NCBI RefSeq assembly: GCF_017876405.1
Contig: NZ_JAGINW010000001.1
Span: 10,367,203 to 10,431,202, forward strand
DNA length: 64,000 nucleotides
Source of the DNA: Kibdelosporangium banguiense
GTDB lineage: Bacteria; Actinomycetota; Actinomycetes; Mycobacteriales; Pseudonocardiaceae
Direction of reading: 5' to 3'
In this document: positions 8,358-17,519 of the stretch, piece after piece
How positions within the stretch are numbered: the stretch's first letter is position 1
Layout: every line of letters begins with the position of its first letter
Position numbers and translations under genes: made by a program
The notes under the pieces: generated by a model
Databases searched by the model: none
What the model was told of the DNA's origin: nothing
The model's input: the letters and a program-made list of their open reading frames with translations, nothing else

Positions 8358-9662
8358 ATGCGCGTCCTGTTCGCCGTCAACCCGGCACCCAGCATCTTCA
8401 TGTACCTGGTGCCGTTGGCGTGGGCCTTGCGCACCGCGGGACACGAGGTCCGCGTGGCGAGTCAGCCCTGTCTGACCGACGAGATCGTCGGCACAGGGCT
8501 GACCGCTGTGCCTGTCGGCCGCAACGGCATCGGCACCGCGGCCGCCCATTCCTCGACAGCACGGTCCATGGAGGAGGCGAGCACCGAGGAGGACCTGCTT
8601 GAGACCGATCGGGCCGGAGTCCCCGAGCCCTACGACGCCTTCGACCACCCGGACAAGGCCACCTGGGACTACCTCAAGCCGGGGATGACCGGCGCCGTAC
8701 GGGGATGGCACTGGATGGACTGCGCGCCGATGATCGGCGGCCTGGTCGAGTTCGCCCGGCACTGGCAGCCGGACCTGATCATCTGGGACCCGCTGACGTT
8801 CTCCGGCCCCATCGCGGCAAAGGCATGCGGCGCCGCGCACGCCAGGATGCTCTTCGGCCCCGACGTCATCGGCGTCACCCGCGGGCACTTCCTGCGCCTG
8901 CTCGCCGAGCAGCCCGAGGGGCGGCAGACCGACCCGTTCGCCGACTGGTTCTCTGGCTACGGACGGAAATACGGCTTCGAGTTCACCGAAGACATGGTCA
9001 CCGGGAACTTCACTGTCGACCAGTTCCCGCAGAGCCTGCAGACAAAGCCCGGCGAGCTGGACCACGTGCGTATGCAGTACGTGCCGTACAGCCGCGCCGC
9101 GTCGATTCCCAAATGGCTGCATACCCCGCCGCAACGCCCTCGCGTCGCCATGACCCTCGGCCTGAGCGCCACCGAGCACTTCAACGGCTACAACGAGCCG
9201 GTCGCCGACATCATCACCGAATTGTCCACACTGGACATCGAACTCGTCGCCACCGTTGCCAAGTCACAGCAACACCTACTTCCCACCATCCCGGACAACG
9301 TCCGCGTCGTCCCCTTCGTGCCCTGGCACGCTCTCGTTCCCACCTGCTCGGCAGTCATCCACCACGCCGGTGCCGCCACTCTCGCCACCACCTCACGGCA
9401 CCCCATCCCCCAGCTCGCCCTGCACTACCACTTCGACCAGCCGTTCCTCGCCCGCAAACTCGCCGAGCACGGCGCGGGCCTGGAAATCCACTCCACCAAG
9501 GCCACCGGGGACAACGTCCGCGAAAGCGTGCAGCGGCTGCTGACCGAACCCCGGTTCACCGAGCGCGCCACGGCCCTGCGCGACGAGATCCTGGCCCTGC
9601 CCACTCCCAACCAACTCGTCCCGCAGCTCGAAGCCCTCGCCACCAAACACCGCATCCGCTGA
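8358..9662 (+). CDS. Glycosyltransferase GT-2 of 14 (EryCIII-like, clade A)
   Basis: 434 residues, the longest of the set because of an acidic Ser/Glu-rich insertion near residues 60-80 (STARSMEEASTEEDLLE). I chose the ATG at 8358, behind GGAGAGG and aligned with the MRxLF start of the other copies, over an in-frame GTG at 8331. Donor motif IHHAGAATLATT and LHYHFDQPF, nearly identical to GT-1, suggest the same sugar donor. The acceptor-side differences (DCAPMIGGLVEF, SGPIAAK, FGPDVIG) imply a different acceptor. 23 bp after GT-1. Confidence 0.91.
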   Translation: MRVLFAVNPAPSIFMYLVPLAWALRTAGHEVRVASQPCLTDEIVGTGLTAVPVGRNGIGTAAAHSSTARSMEEASTEEDLLETDRAGVPEPYDAFDHPDKATWDYLKPGMTGAVRGWHWMDCAPMIGGLVEFARHWQPDLIIWDPLTFSGPIAAKACGAAHARMLFGPDVIGVTRGHFLRLLAEQPEGRQTDPFADWFSGYGRKYGFEFTEDMVTGNFTVDQFPQSLQTKPGELDHVRMQYVPYSRAASIPKWLHTPPQRPRVAMTLGLSATEHFNGYNEPVADIITELSTLDIELVATVAKSQQHLLPTIPDNVRVVPFVPWHALVPTCSAVIHHAGAATLATTSRHPIPQLALHYHFDQPFLARKLAEHGAGLEIHSTKATGDNVRESVQRLLTEPRFTERATALRDEILALPTPNQLVPQLEALATKHRIR

Positions 9663-9683
9663 CCCGGCAACGAGAGACTGACC

Positions 9684-10955
9684 ATGCGCATCCTGCTCAC
9701 GACCTACCAGGAGAAGACCTTCTTCTACCACTTGGTGCCATTGGCGTGGGCACTGCGCACCGCCGGGCACGAAGTCCGCGTGGCGACTCTGCCCGGCTTC
9801 GTGGATGTCGTCACCAACGCCGGTCTCACCGCCGTTCCGGTCGGCCACGCCAGCGACTTCTGGCGGATCACGGCGAGCCAGCCGGACCGGCTCGCCGCCG
9901 TACGCAAGGGCATCATGGCGCCCTACGACGCCTTCGACGACCCGGACAGGGCCACGTGGGAGTACCTCAAGCCGGGGATGACCGAGGCTGTGTGGGGCTG
10001 GCACCGCACAGCCAACTTCCCGATGATCGCCGGCCTCGTCGATTTCGCCCGGCACTGGCAGCCCGACCTGGTGATCTGGGAACCGCTCGCCTTCGCGGGT
10101 GCTATCGCCGCCAAGGCATGCGGCGCCGCGCACGCCCGTCTGCTGTGGAGCATCGACATCTTCGGCGGGGTCCGCGAGCGCTACCTGGCGCTCAACCGAG
10201 CACAGCCCGCCGAGCAGCAGACCGACCCGTTCGCCGACTGGTTCTCGGGCTACGGACGGAAATACGGCTTCGAGTTCACCGAGGACATGGTCACCGGGAA
10301 CTTCACCATCGACCACCTCCCGCCCGGCTTGCAGATCCCGGCCGGCAGCCTGGACTACCTCCGTATGCGGTACGTGCCCTACGGCGGCCCGGCCACCGTC
10401 CCGAAGTGGCTGCAAGCGCCGCCCGACCGCCCTCGCGTGGCGTTCACGTTGGGGTTGAGTGCCACCGAGATCTTCGACGGCTACAACCTACCGCTCTCCG
10501 AAGTGCTCGACTCACTGTCCGATTTGAACATCGAACTCGTCGCCACGGTCCCGGTAGCGGAGCAGCGCAAGCTCGCCCATGTCCCGGACAACGCTCGGCT
10601 GGTGTCCTACGTGCCCCTGCACGCGCTGGCCCCCACCTGCGCCGCGGCCGTGCACCACGGTGGGCTCGGCACGCTCGCGACCTTCGCCCAGCACGCCGTA
10701 CCGCAACTCACCCTGCCGTACCACTTCGACGAGCCGATCTTCGCGAACAGGCTGACGAGCCAGGGCGCAGGGCTGACGATCGACTCGTCCGTCGCCACCG
10801 GCGACAGCATCCGTGACGCGGTGCAGCGCCTAGTGACCGACGCGGCCTTCCGTGAGGGCGCGAACCGGCTACGCGCGGAAACCGAAGCACTGCCCACGCC
10901 GAACCAGGTCGTGACAGCCCTGGAGGAACTCACCGCGAAACACCGCACCCGGTGA
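9684..10955 (+). CDS. Glycosyltransferase GT-3 of 14 (EryCIII-like, clade D)
   Basis: 423 residues. It keeps the array's N-terminal pattern (VPLAWALRTAGHEV) and HWQPDLVIWEP. Its donor half reads VHHGGLGTLATF, then LTLPYHFDEPIFANRL. The LxTFA plus PYHFDEPI signature groups it with GT-9 and GT-14 rather than with its neighbours. Its acceptor half resembles GT-1 (ANFPMIAGLVDFARHW), so it may be a chimera of clade A acceptor and clade D donor domains; this is a visual impression. It lies 21 bp after GT-2. Confidence 0.91.
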   Translation: MRILLTTYQEKTFFYHLVPLAWALRTAGHEVRVATLPGFVDVVTNAGLTAVPVGHASDFWRITASQPDRLAAVRKGIMAPYDAFDDPDRATWEYLKPGMTEAVWGWHRTANFPMIAGLVDFARHWQPDLVIWEPLAFAGAIAAKACGAAHARLLWSIDIFGGVRERYLALNRAQPAEQQTDPFADWFSGYGRKYGFEFTEDMVTGNFTIDHLPPGLQIPAGSLDYLRMRYVPYGGPATVPKWLQAPPDRPRVAFTLGLSATEIFDGYNLPLSEVLDSLSDLNIELVATVPVAEQRKLAHVPDNARLVSYVPLHALAPTCAAAVHHGGLGTLATFAQHAVPQLTLPYHFDEPIFANRLTSQGAGLTIDSSVATGDSIRDAVQRLVTDAAFREGANRLRAETEALPTPNQVVTALEELTAKHRTR

Positions 10956-10989
10956 AAACAACGGTGGAACGACGACGAGAGACGGCGCG

Positions 10990-12270
10990 ATGAGAGTCCT
11001 GTTCGCCACCTATCCCGAGAACACGCACTTCATGGCGATGGCACCGCTGGCATGGGCGCTGCGCACGGCCGGCCATGAGGTATGCGTCGCCAGCCAGCCG
11101 AAGTTCGCCGACGTCATCACCCAGGCGGGCCTGACCGCGGTGCCGGTCGGCGCGAACCGCGACCTGCGGCAGATCATGGCCAGGGACGAGAACTGGTTCA
11201 GGATCGGGCTGAACGGGATGCCCGTGCCCTACGACTCTGTGGACTGGCCGGCCGACCGGGTCACCTGGAGCTATCTGAAGGACGGCTACGACATCCAGGT
11301 GCCGATGTGGCACCGGATGTGCAATGTCCCGTTGGTACGGGACCTGGTCGAGTTCGCCCGTGCGTGGCAGCCGGACCTGGTCATCTGGGAGGCGTCGACG
11401 TATGCCGGGGCCATCGCGGCGGCGGCTTGCGGCGCCGCGCACGCGCGCATCTTGTTCAGTGTGGACGGTTTCGGCGTTGCCAGGGAGCGCTTCCTGGACC
11501 TCAACGCCGAGCAGTCGGCGGCCGAGCGCGGCGACCCGCTCGCCGAATGGCTCGCCTCGTACGGTCCGCGCTACGGGTTCGAGTTCAGCGAAGAACTCAT
11601 CACCGGCCAGTTCACGATTTCGCTTGTGCCGCCGTCACTCGGGGTAGAGGCCGGGCTGCATTACCTGCCAGTACGGCATATCCCGTACGCCGGGCGGGCG
11701 GTCGTGCCGTCGTGGCTGAACGCCGAGCCAGACCGGCCGCGGGTCGCGATCACCATGGGGCTGAGCACCGGCGACCTGACCGGGGAAGCGGTCGACCTGC
11801 CGGACATCTTCACCGAACTGGCCAACATGGACGTGGAGATCGTCGCCACGTTGTCCGAGGCGGCGCAGCGGGGCATTCCGTCCGTGCCGGACAACGTCCG
11901 GCTCGTGTCATATGTGCCCCTGCACGCGCTCATCCCCACCTGTACCGCGGTGATGCACCACGGTGGGTTCGGCACGTTGCTGACCACCGCGGTGCACGGC
12001 AAGCCTCAACTGCTCCTGCCATGGAACAACGACGGTCCTTCGTTCGCGCAGAAGGTCGCAGCGCAGGGTGCCGGTCTCGCCCTGCATGTGTTCCAGGGCT
12101 CCGGCAGACCCGTGAAGGACCGCCTGACACGAATCCTGCGCGAGCCGAAGTTCCAGCTGGCGGCCAACCGGCTCCAGGCCGAGGTACTGGCGATGCCCGC
12201 CCCCAACGAGGTGATCGGCGACCTGGAGAAGCTGACCGCCGAGTACCGAGGCGTGCGAAGTCCGGCCTGA
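10990..12270 (+). CDS. Glycosyltransferase GT-4 of 14 (EryCIII-like, clade B)
   Basis: 426 residues. Together with GT-7 it forms a distinctive pair: MPVPYDSVDWP in the acceptor domain, RMCNVPL, FEFSEELITGQFTISLVPPS, and a donor half MHHGGFGTLLTTAVHGKP followed by LPWNNDGPSFAQKV. The AxAWQPDL segment is otherwise standard. The clearly different donor loop (PWNNDGPS instead of HYHFDQP) suggests a different nucleotide sugar from clade A. 34 bp after GT-3. Confidence 0.91.
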   Translation: MRVLFATYPENTHFMAMAPLAWALRTAGHEVCVASQPKFADVITQAGLTAVPVGANRDLRQIMARDENWFRIGLNGMPVPYDSVDWPADRVTWSYLKDGYDIQVPMWHRMCNVPLVRDLVEFARAWQPDLVIWEASTYAGAIAAAACGAAHARILFSVDGFGVARERFLDLNAEQSAAERGDPLAEWLASYGPRYGFEFSEELITGQFTISLVPPSLGVEAGLHYLPVRHIPYAGRAVVPSWLNAEPDRPRVAITMGLSTGDLTGEAVDLPDIFTELANMDVEIVATLSEAAQRGIPSVPDNVRLVSYVPLHALIPTCTAVMHHGGFGTLLTTAVHGKPQLLLPWNNDGPSFAQKVAAQGAGLALHVFQGSGRPVKDRLTRILREPKFQLAANRLQAEVLAMPAPNEVIGDLEKLTAEYRGVRSPA

Positions 12271-12313
12271 CCCGCCGACCGCCGCACCCGATACGAACAC
12301 AGAGAAAGACACA

Positions 12314-13594
12314 ATGCGGATCCTGTTCACGACATACCCGGAGAAGCCCATCTTCCAGCCGATGGTGCCGCTGGCATGGGCTTTGCGCGCTGCGGGGCAC
12401 GAGGTCCACGTCGCCACCCAGCCGTTCTTCACCGACATCATCACCCAGGCCGGGCTCACCGCGGTCCCGGTCGGCAGACAGGCCACCGACAACTGGCGCA
12501 GGCTGACCGAGGCGTTCCCGGACCGGGCCTCGTCCGAGCGGGTCGGGCTGCCCGAGCCGTACAACGCCGCGTACCCAGGGGAGAGCATCGGCTGGGCGGC
12601 GATGCGCGACGGATACCGCCACGTCCTGGAGATCTGGCACAAGCAGAACAACGTCCCGCTGATCACCGACCTGGTCGAGTTCGCCCGTTCCTGGCAACCA
12701 GACCTGATCATCTGGGAGGCGACCACCTACGCCGGGGCGATCGCCGCGAAGGTGTGCGGGGCCGCACACGCCCGTCTATTGTGGAGCGTCGACATCTTCG
12801 GGCTCACCCGTGACCGGTACCTCCAACTGCTGAACGGGCAACCACCGTCCGACCGGGCCGACCCGCTCGCCGAATGGCTTGCCGCGTACGGCAGGAAGTA
12901 CGGATACGACTTCTCCGAGGACATGATCAGCGGGCAGTTCACCATCGACCACATGCCCGCTTCGCTGCGCCGGAACGCCGACCTGCACTACCTGCCGATG
13001 CGGTTCGTCCCCTACGGCGGCGCCTCCGTGGTGCCGAAGTGGCTCTGCGAACCGCCCAAACGCCGCCGGGTCGCGCTCACTCTCGGCACGTCCACCACCG
13101 AATGGTTCGGTGACTACACGTTCTCGGTCCAGGACGCGCTCGACGCACTGTCCGATCTGGACATCGAACTCGTCGCCACCATCGCCGAGTCCGAGCAGCA
13201 CAAGCTCAGCCGCGTGCCGGACAACACCAGGATCGTCTCCTACGTCCCGCTCGACGCCCTCGCCCGCACCTGCTCGGTGGTGATCAACCACGCGGGCCCT
13301 GGCACGCTGCTCACCACCGCGCTGAACGGGGTGCCGCAGCTGAACGTGCCCTGGGAGTTCGACGAGCCGATGCTGGCCCGCCTGGCGACAGAACAGGGCT
13401 GCGCACTGACCATCCCGGGTGGACGCGTGACCGGCGCGGCCATCCGGGAGCACGTGCTGCAACTGCTGCACGAGCCTGCCTTCGCCGGGCGGGCCGCGCT
13501 GCTGCGCGACGAGATGCTCGCGCTTCCCGCGCCGAACCAACTCGTCGGCGAACTGGCGGAACTCACCGCCGACCATCGCCCCGTCAAGCGCTGA
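12314..13594 (+). CDS. Glycosyltransferase GT-5 of 14 (EryCIII-like, clade C)
   Basis: 426 residues. Donor motif INHAGPGTLLTT replaces the first His of HH by Asn, then NVPWEFDEPMLARL. Clade C (GT-5, 10, 11, 13, loosely 8) shares NH.GPGT, VQDALDALSDLDIELV and IAESEQHKLSRVPDN. The His-to-Asn change lies at the donor phosphate-binding loop, where EryCIII has HHGG. N-terminal half: MVPLAWALRAAGHEV, AMRDGYRHVLEIWHKQNNVPL. 43 bp after GT-4. Confidence 0.91.
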   Translation: MRILFTTYPEKPIFQPMVPLAWALRAAGHEVHVATQPFFTDIITQAGLTAVPVGRQATDNWRRLTEAFPDRASSERVGLPEPYNAAYPGESIGWAAMRDGYRHVLEIWHKQNNVPLITDLVEFARSWQPDLIIWEATTYAGAIAAKVCGAAHARLLWSVDIFGLTRDRYLQLLNGQPPSDRADPLAEWLAAYGRKYGYDFSEDMISGQFTIDHMPASLRRNADLHYLPMRFVPYGGASVVPKWLCEPPKRRRVALTLGTSTTEWFGDYTFSVQDALDALSDLDIELVATIAESEQHKLSRVPDNTRIVSYVPLDALARTCSVVINHAGPGTLLTTALNGVPQLNVPWEFDEPMLARLATEQGCALTIPGGRVTGAAIREHVLQLLHEPAFAGRAALLRDEMLALPAPNQLVGELAELTADHRPVKR

Positions 13595-13616
13595 CCACGG
13601 AAAAGGAGGACACCCG

Positions 13617-14885
13617 ATGCGCGTCCTGTTCGTCACCAATCCCGAGCGGACCGTCTTCAAGTACATGGTCCCGCTCGCCTGGGCGCTACGCACCGGCGGG
13701 CACGAGGTCAGGTTCGCCGGCCAGCCCTGCTTCACCGACGAGATCACCCAGGCCGGCCTCACCGCTGTCCCGGTCGGCCGCAGCCTGGACCTGCGCCGCA
13801 TGGTGGAACTCGGCGGTGACGCCGACATGCAGCGGGCCGGGATCATCCCGCCGTACGACGCCGTCGAGGACCCGGCGAAGGCCACATGGGACTACGTCAA
13901 ACCCCAGATGGCCGAGGCGCTGGTGGACTGGCACCAGTTCGACAACTTCCCGCTGGTCGCCGGACTCGTCGAGTTCGCCCGGCAGTGGCAGCCGGACCTG
14001 GTGATCTGGGACCCGCTGACCTTCGCGGGCCCCATCGCGGCCAAGGCCTGTGGTGCCGCGCACGCACGTCTGCTGTTCGGCATCGACGTCTACGGCAGCT
14101 TCCGGCAGCTGTACCGGCGGCTGAACGCCGAGCAGCCGGCCGCCGAGCAGACCGACCCGCTCGCGGGCTGGCTCGGCGGCTACGGCCGCAAGTACGGCTA
14201 CGAGTACACCGAGGACATGGCGACCGGTCACTTCACCATCGACCAGTTCCCGCGCAGCCTGCAGGTCGAGGCCGAAGACCTTGACTACGTCCGGATGCAG
14301 TACATCCCCTACGGCGGCCCGGCCGTCGTCCCGAAATGGCTGCAGGCCCCGCCGCAGCGGCCCCGTGTCGCACTCACCCTGGGGTTGTCCGCGACCCAGG
14401 TGTACGGCGGCTACAACGTGCCGATCGCCGACATCCTCGAGTCGCTGTCCGATTTGGACATCGAACTGGTCGGCACGGTCACCGAGGCCGAACAGGCCAA
14501 ACTCGGCCGTATCCCGGACAACGCGCGACTGGTGCCGTACGCGCCGATGCACGCGCTGGTGGCGACCTGCTCGGCGATCATCCACCATGCGGGCGCCGCG
14601 ACCCTGGCCACCGCGGCCCGGCACCCGATTCCGCACCTGTCCCTGCACTACCACTACGACCAGCCCATCCTCGCCCGCCTGTTGCGCGAGCAGGGCGCGG
14701 GCCTGGAGATCCACACCACCAAGGTCACCGGGGACAACGTCCGCGAAAGCTTGCTACGCCTGCTGACCGAACCCCAGTTCGGCGAGCGCGCCACCGCACT
14801 GCGCGACGAGATGTTCGCGCTGCCCTCCCCCAACGAGCTCGTCGGCACGCTCGAGGAGCTCACCACCAAGTACCGCACGCGCTGA
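13617..14885 (+). CDS. Glycosyltransferase GT-6 of 14 (EryCIII-like, clade A)
   Basis: 422 residues behind an AAGGAGG Shine-Dalgarno. Donor half IHHAGAATLATAARHPIP and LHYHYDQPILARLLREQG place it with GT-1, GT-2 and GT-12; it has the one HYHYDQP variant in the clade. It shares the KVTGDNVRES block with GT-1, GT-2 and GT-12 at near nucleotide identity. Acceptor half differs (VDWHQFDNFPLVAGL, YGSFRQLYRRLNAE). 22 bp after GT-5. Confidence 0.91.
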   Translation: MRVLFVTNPERTVFKYMVPLAWALRTGGHEVRFAGQPCFTDEITQAGLTAVPVGRSLDLRRMVELGGDADMQRAGIIPPYDAVEDPAKATWDYVKPQMAEALVDWHQFDNFPLVAGLVEFARQWQPDLVIWDPLTFAGPIAAKACGAAHARLLFGIDVYGSFRQLYRRLNAEQPAAEQTDPLAGWLGGYGRKYGYEYTEDMATGHFTIDQFPRSLQVEAEDLDYVRMQYIPYGGPAVVPKWLQAPPQRPRVALTLGLSATQVYGGYNVPIADILESLSDLDIELVGTVTEAEQAKLGRIPDNARLVPYAPMHALVATCSAIIHHAGAATLATAARHPIPHLSLHYHYDQPILARLLREQGAGLEIHTTKVTGDNVRESLLRLLTEPQFGERATALRDEMFALPSPNELVGTLEELTTKYRTR

Positions 14886-14918
14886 CACACCAGCCATCAC
14901 CAGCTTTGGGACTACACA

Positions 14919-16208
14919 ATGAGAATCCTCTTCACCACATACCCGGAGAAGACCCATTTCCTGGCCATGGCACCGTTGGCGTGGGCGCTGCGCACAGCAG
15001 GCCACGAGGTCGTCTTCGCCAGCGCGCCCAAGTTCGCCGACACCATCACCCAGGCCGGGCTGACCGCGGTACCGATCGGCTCCAACCGTGATCTCTGGCA
15101 GGTCATGACCAACGACCTGGACTGGCTGGCCGTCGGGATGAACGGCATCCCGATCCCCTACGACACGGTCGACTGGCCCGAGAACCAGGTCACCTGGAAC
15201 TACCTGAAGTTCGGCTACGACCTGCATGTGCCCCGGTGGCACAAGATGAGCAATGTCCCGCTGATCCCGGACCTGGTCGCCTTCACCAAGCACTGGCAGC
15301 CGGACCTGGTCATCTGGGAGCCGTCCACCTACGCGGGCGCGATCGCCGCCGAGGCGTGCGGCGCCGCGCACGCACGGCTGCTGTTCAGCCTCGACACCTA
15401 TGGCGTGGCACGCAAGCACTTCCTGCGGCTCAAGGCCGAGCAGCCGGCCGATCAGCAGGCCGACCCGCTGGCCGACTGGCTCGGGCCGTACGCCCGCAAG
15501 TACGGGTTCGACTTCAGTGAGGACCTTGTCACCGGCCAGTTCACCATCACTGTCGTGCCGCCGTCCCTCAGTGTCGAGGCCGATCTGAACTACGTGCCGA
15601 TGCGCTACGTCCCCTACGGCGGCCCGGCCGCTGTGCCTGCCTGGCTGCAGAAGCAGCCTGAGAAGCAGCGCGTCGCGATCACCATGGGGATCAGCACCGC
15701 CGAGCTGACCGGGCACGCCATCGAACTGCCGGACCTGTTCGCCGGACTGGCCGAACTGGACGTCGAGATAGTCGCCACCCTGTCCAAGACAGCCCAGCAG
15801 CACGTCGGAACCGTTCCGGACAACGTCCGAATGGTGACCTTCGCCCCGCTGCACGCCTTGGTCCCCACCTGCACGGCGATCATGCACCACGGCGGCATCG
15901 GCACGCTGCTCACCACGGCGCAGTACGGAAAGCCGCAACTGGTCGTGCCCTGGAACAGCGACGGGCCTTCGCTGGCCCAGAAGGTCGCGGCACACGGCGC
16001 TGGCCTCGCCCTGAACCTGTCCCAGGCGTCCGGCGCGCTCGTGCACGACCGGCTGGTCCGGATTCTCACCGAGCCCGCATACCAACAAGGCGCGGACCGG
16101 TTGCGCGACGAGGTAATGGCGATGCCAAGCCCGAACGAGCTGGTCCGTTATCTCGAGAAGCTGGCCTCTGACCACCGCCGCGCCCCGGCTATCGCAGGAC
16201 GGAGCTGA
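14919..16208 (+). CDS. Glycosyltransferase GT-7 of 14 (EryCIII-like, clade B)
   Basis: 429 residues, a clear paralogue of GT-4: IPIPYDTVDWP, KMSNVPLIPDLVAF, FDFSEDLVTGQFTITVVPPS, MHHGGIGTLLTTAQYGKP, VPWNSDGPSLAQKVAAHGAG. The two lie two genes apart, so duplication was followed by insertion or rearrangement of GT-5 and GT-6. Same predicted donor as GT-4. 33 bp after GT-6 and only 5 bp before GT-8. Confidence 0.91.
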   Translation: MRILFTTYPEKTHFLAMAPLAWALRTAGHEVVFASAPKFADTITQAGLTAVPIGSNRDLWQVMTNDLDWLAVGMNGIPIPYDTVDWPENQVTWNYLKFGYDLHVPRWHKMSNVPLIPDLVAFTKHWQPDLVIWEPSTYAGAIAAEACGAAHARLLFSLDTYGVARKHFLRLKAEQPADQQADPLADWLGPYARKYGFDFSEDLVTGQFTITVVPPSLSVEADLNYVPMRYVPYGGPAAVPAWLQKQPEKQRVAITMGISTAELTGHAIELPDLFAGLAELDVEIVATLSKTAQQHVGTVPDNVRMVTFAPLHALVPTCTAIMHHGGIGTLLTTAQYGKPQLVVPWNSDGPSLAQKVAAHGAGLALNLSQASGALVHDRLVRILTEPAYQQGADRLRDEVMAMPSPNELVRYLEKLASDHRRAPAIAGRS

Positions 16209-16213
16209 CAGCG

Positions 16214-17500
16214 ATGCGTGTGCTGTTCGTCGTTAACCCGGAGAAGGCGCACTTCTATGCGCTGGTACCGCTGGCATGGGCGCTGCGGACCGCGGGTCAC
16301 GAGGTGATGTTCGCCAGCCAGCCGAGGTTCGCCGACACCGTCACCCAGGCAGGGCTGACCGCCGTGCCAGTCGGCCGTGACGTCGACCTGTGGGACCTGA
16401 TCCCCCGGCACGACGACTTCCGGGACTGGACCTGGAAACCGAAGTACGGCCTGCAGGAACACCCGCCGTACGACGTCGCGGAATCCCCGGAGAAGGCCAC
16501 CTGGGCGCACATGGCCCAGAGCTACGGCAACACGCTGCTGGTCTGGCACAAGCAGGCGAGCTTCCCGATGATCGGCGGGGTCGTCAACTTCGCCCGGCAC
16601 TGGCAGCCCGACCTGATCCTGTGGGAGCCGTTGGCCTTCGCGGGCCCGATCGCGGCCAAGGCCTGCGGCGCGGCGCACGCACGACTGCTGTGGAGCGTCG
16701 ACGTCTTCGGCTACACCCGCAGCGAGTTCCTGCGGCTCAAGGGCCTGCAGCCGGAAGGCGACCGCAAGGACTGGATGGCCGAATGGCTCGACGGCTACGC
16801 CCGTAAGTACGGCACCGAGTTCACCGAGGACATGATCACCGGGCAGTTCACCATCGACCAGCTGCCCGGTTCGCTGCGGCTGGAAGGCGAGGGCCTGCAC
16901 TACGTGCCCATGCGGTACCTGCCCTACGGCGGTGCCGCGGTGATCCCGAAGTGGTTGCACGCCCGGCCGGAGCGTCCCCGCGTGGCGCTCAGTATGGGCG
17001 TGAGCCTCTCCGACCACGGTGCGGACTTCTCGGTGAGCGTGCAGGACATCCTCGACAACTTGTCCACAATGGACGTGGAGGTGGTCGCGACCATCGCGGA
17101 GTCCGAGCAACGGAAGCTGACCCGGGTCCCGGACAACGCGCGGATCGTCTCCTACGCCCCGCTGGACGCGCTGGCGGCCACGTGCTCGGCCATCATCACG
17201 CACGGCGGCTTCGGCACGTTCCTCACCGCTGCGTTACACGGTGTTCCGCAGTTGAGTGCGGCATGGGACTTCGACTCGCCGCTGCTGGCCGGCCGTGCCG
17301 CGGCACAGGGCGGCTCGCTGATGATCAGGGCCGACCAGGCGACCGGCGAGATCGTTTGCAAGAACGTGGCGCGGCTGCTGGACGAGCCCGCGTTCGGTGA
17401 ACGCGCCGCGCACCTGCAGGACGCGCTGTACACCATGCCCACGCCGAACCAGCTGGTCGGTGACCTCGAAGAGCTCACGACCAAGCACCGGGTCCGCTGA
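16214..17500 (+). CDS. Glycosyltransferase GT-8 of 14 (EryCIII-like, divergent)
   Basis: 428 residues. The donor loop is the most unusual of the array: ITHGGFGTFLTAALHGVP, with Thr in the first His position, then SAAWDFDSPLLAGRAAAQGGSL. A unique basic/aromatic insertion (RHDDFRDWTWKPKYGLQEHP) follows the first strand pair of the acceptor domain. Other parts (SVQDILDNLSTMDVEVVATIAESEQRKLTRVPDN) point to clade C. It may handle a donor used by no other member. 5 bp after GT-7. Confidence 0.9.
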   Translation: MRVLFVVNPEKAHFYALVPLAWALRTAGHEVMFASQPRFADTVTQAGLTAVPVGRDVDLWDLIPRHDDFRDWTWKPKYGLQEHPPYDVAESPEKATWAHMAQSYGNTLLVWHKQASFPMIGGVVNFARHWQPDLILWEPLAFAGPIAAKACGAAHARLLWSVDVFGYTRSEFLRLKGLQPEGDRKDWMAEWLDGYARKYGTEFTEDMITGQFTIDQLPGSLRLEGEGLHYVPMRYLPYGGAAVIPKWLHARPERPRVALSMGVSLSDHGADFSVSVQDILDNLSTMDVEVVATIAESEQRKLTRVPDNARIVSYAPLDALAATCSAIITHGGFGTFLTAALHGVPQLSAAWDFDSPLLAGRAAAQGGSLMIRADQATGEIVCKNVARLLDEPAFGERAAHLQDALYTMPTPNQLVGDLEELTTKHRVR

Positions 17501-17519
17501 CACGGAGAAGACGAACATC

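Noticed and set aside
8705..10816. 703-codon frame crossing GT-2 and GT-3
   Set aside because: Shadow frame of two genuine glycosyltransferases; no domain and repetitive Arg-rich translation.
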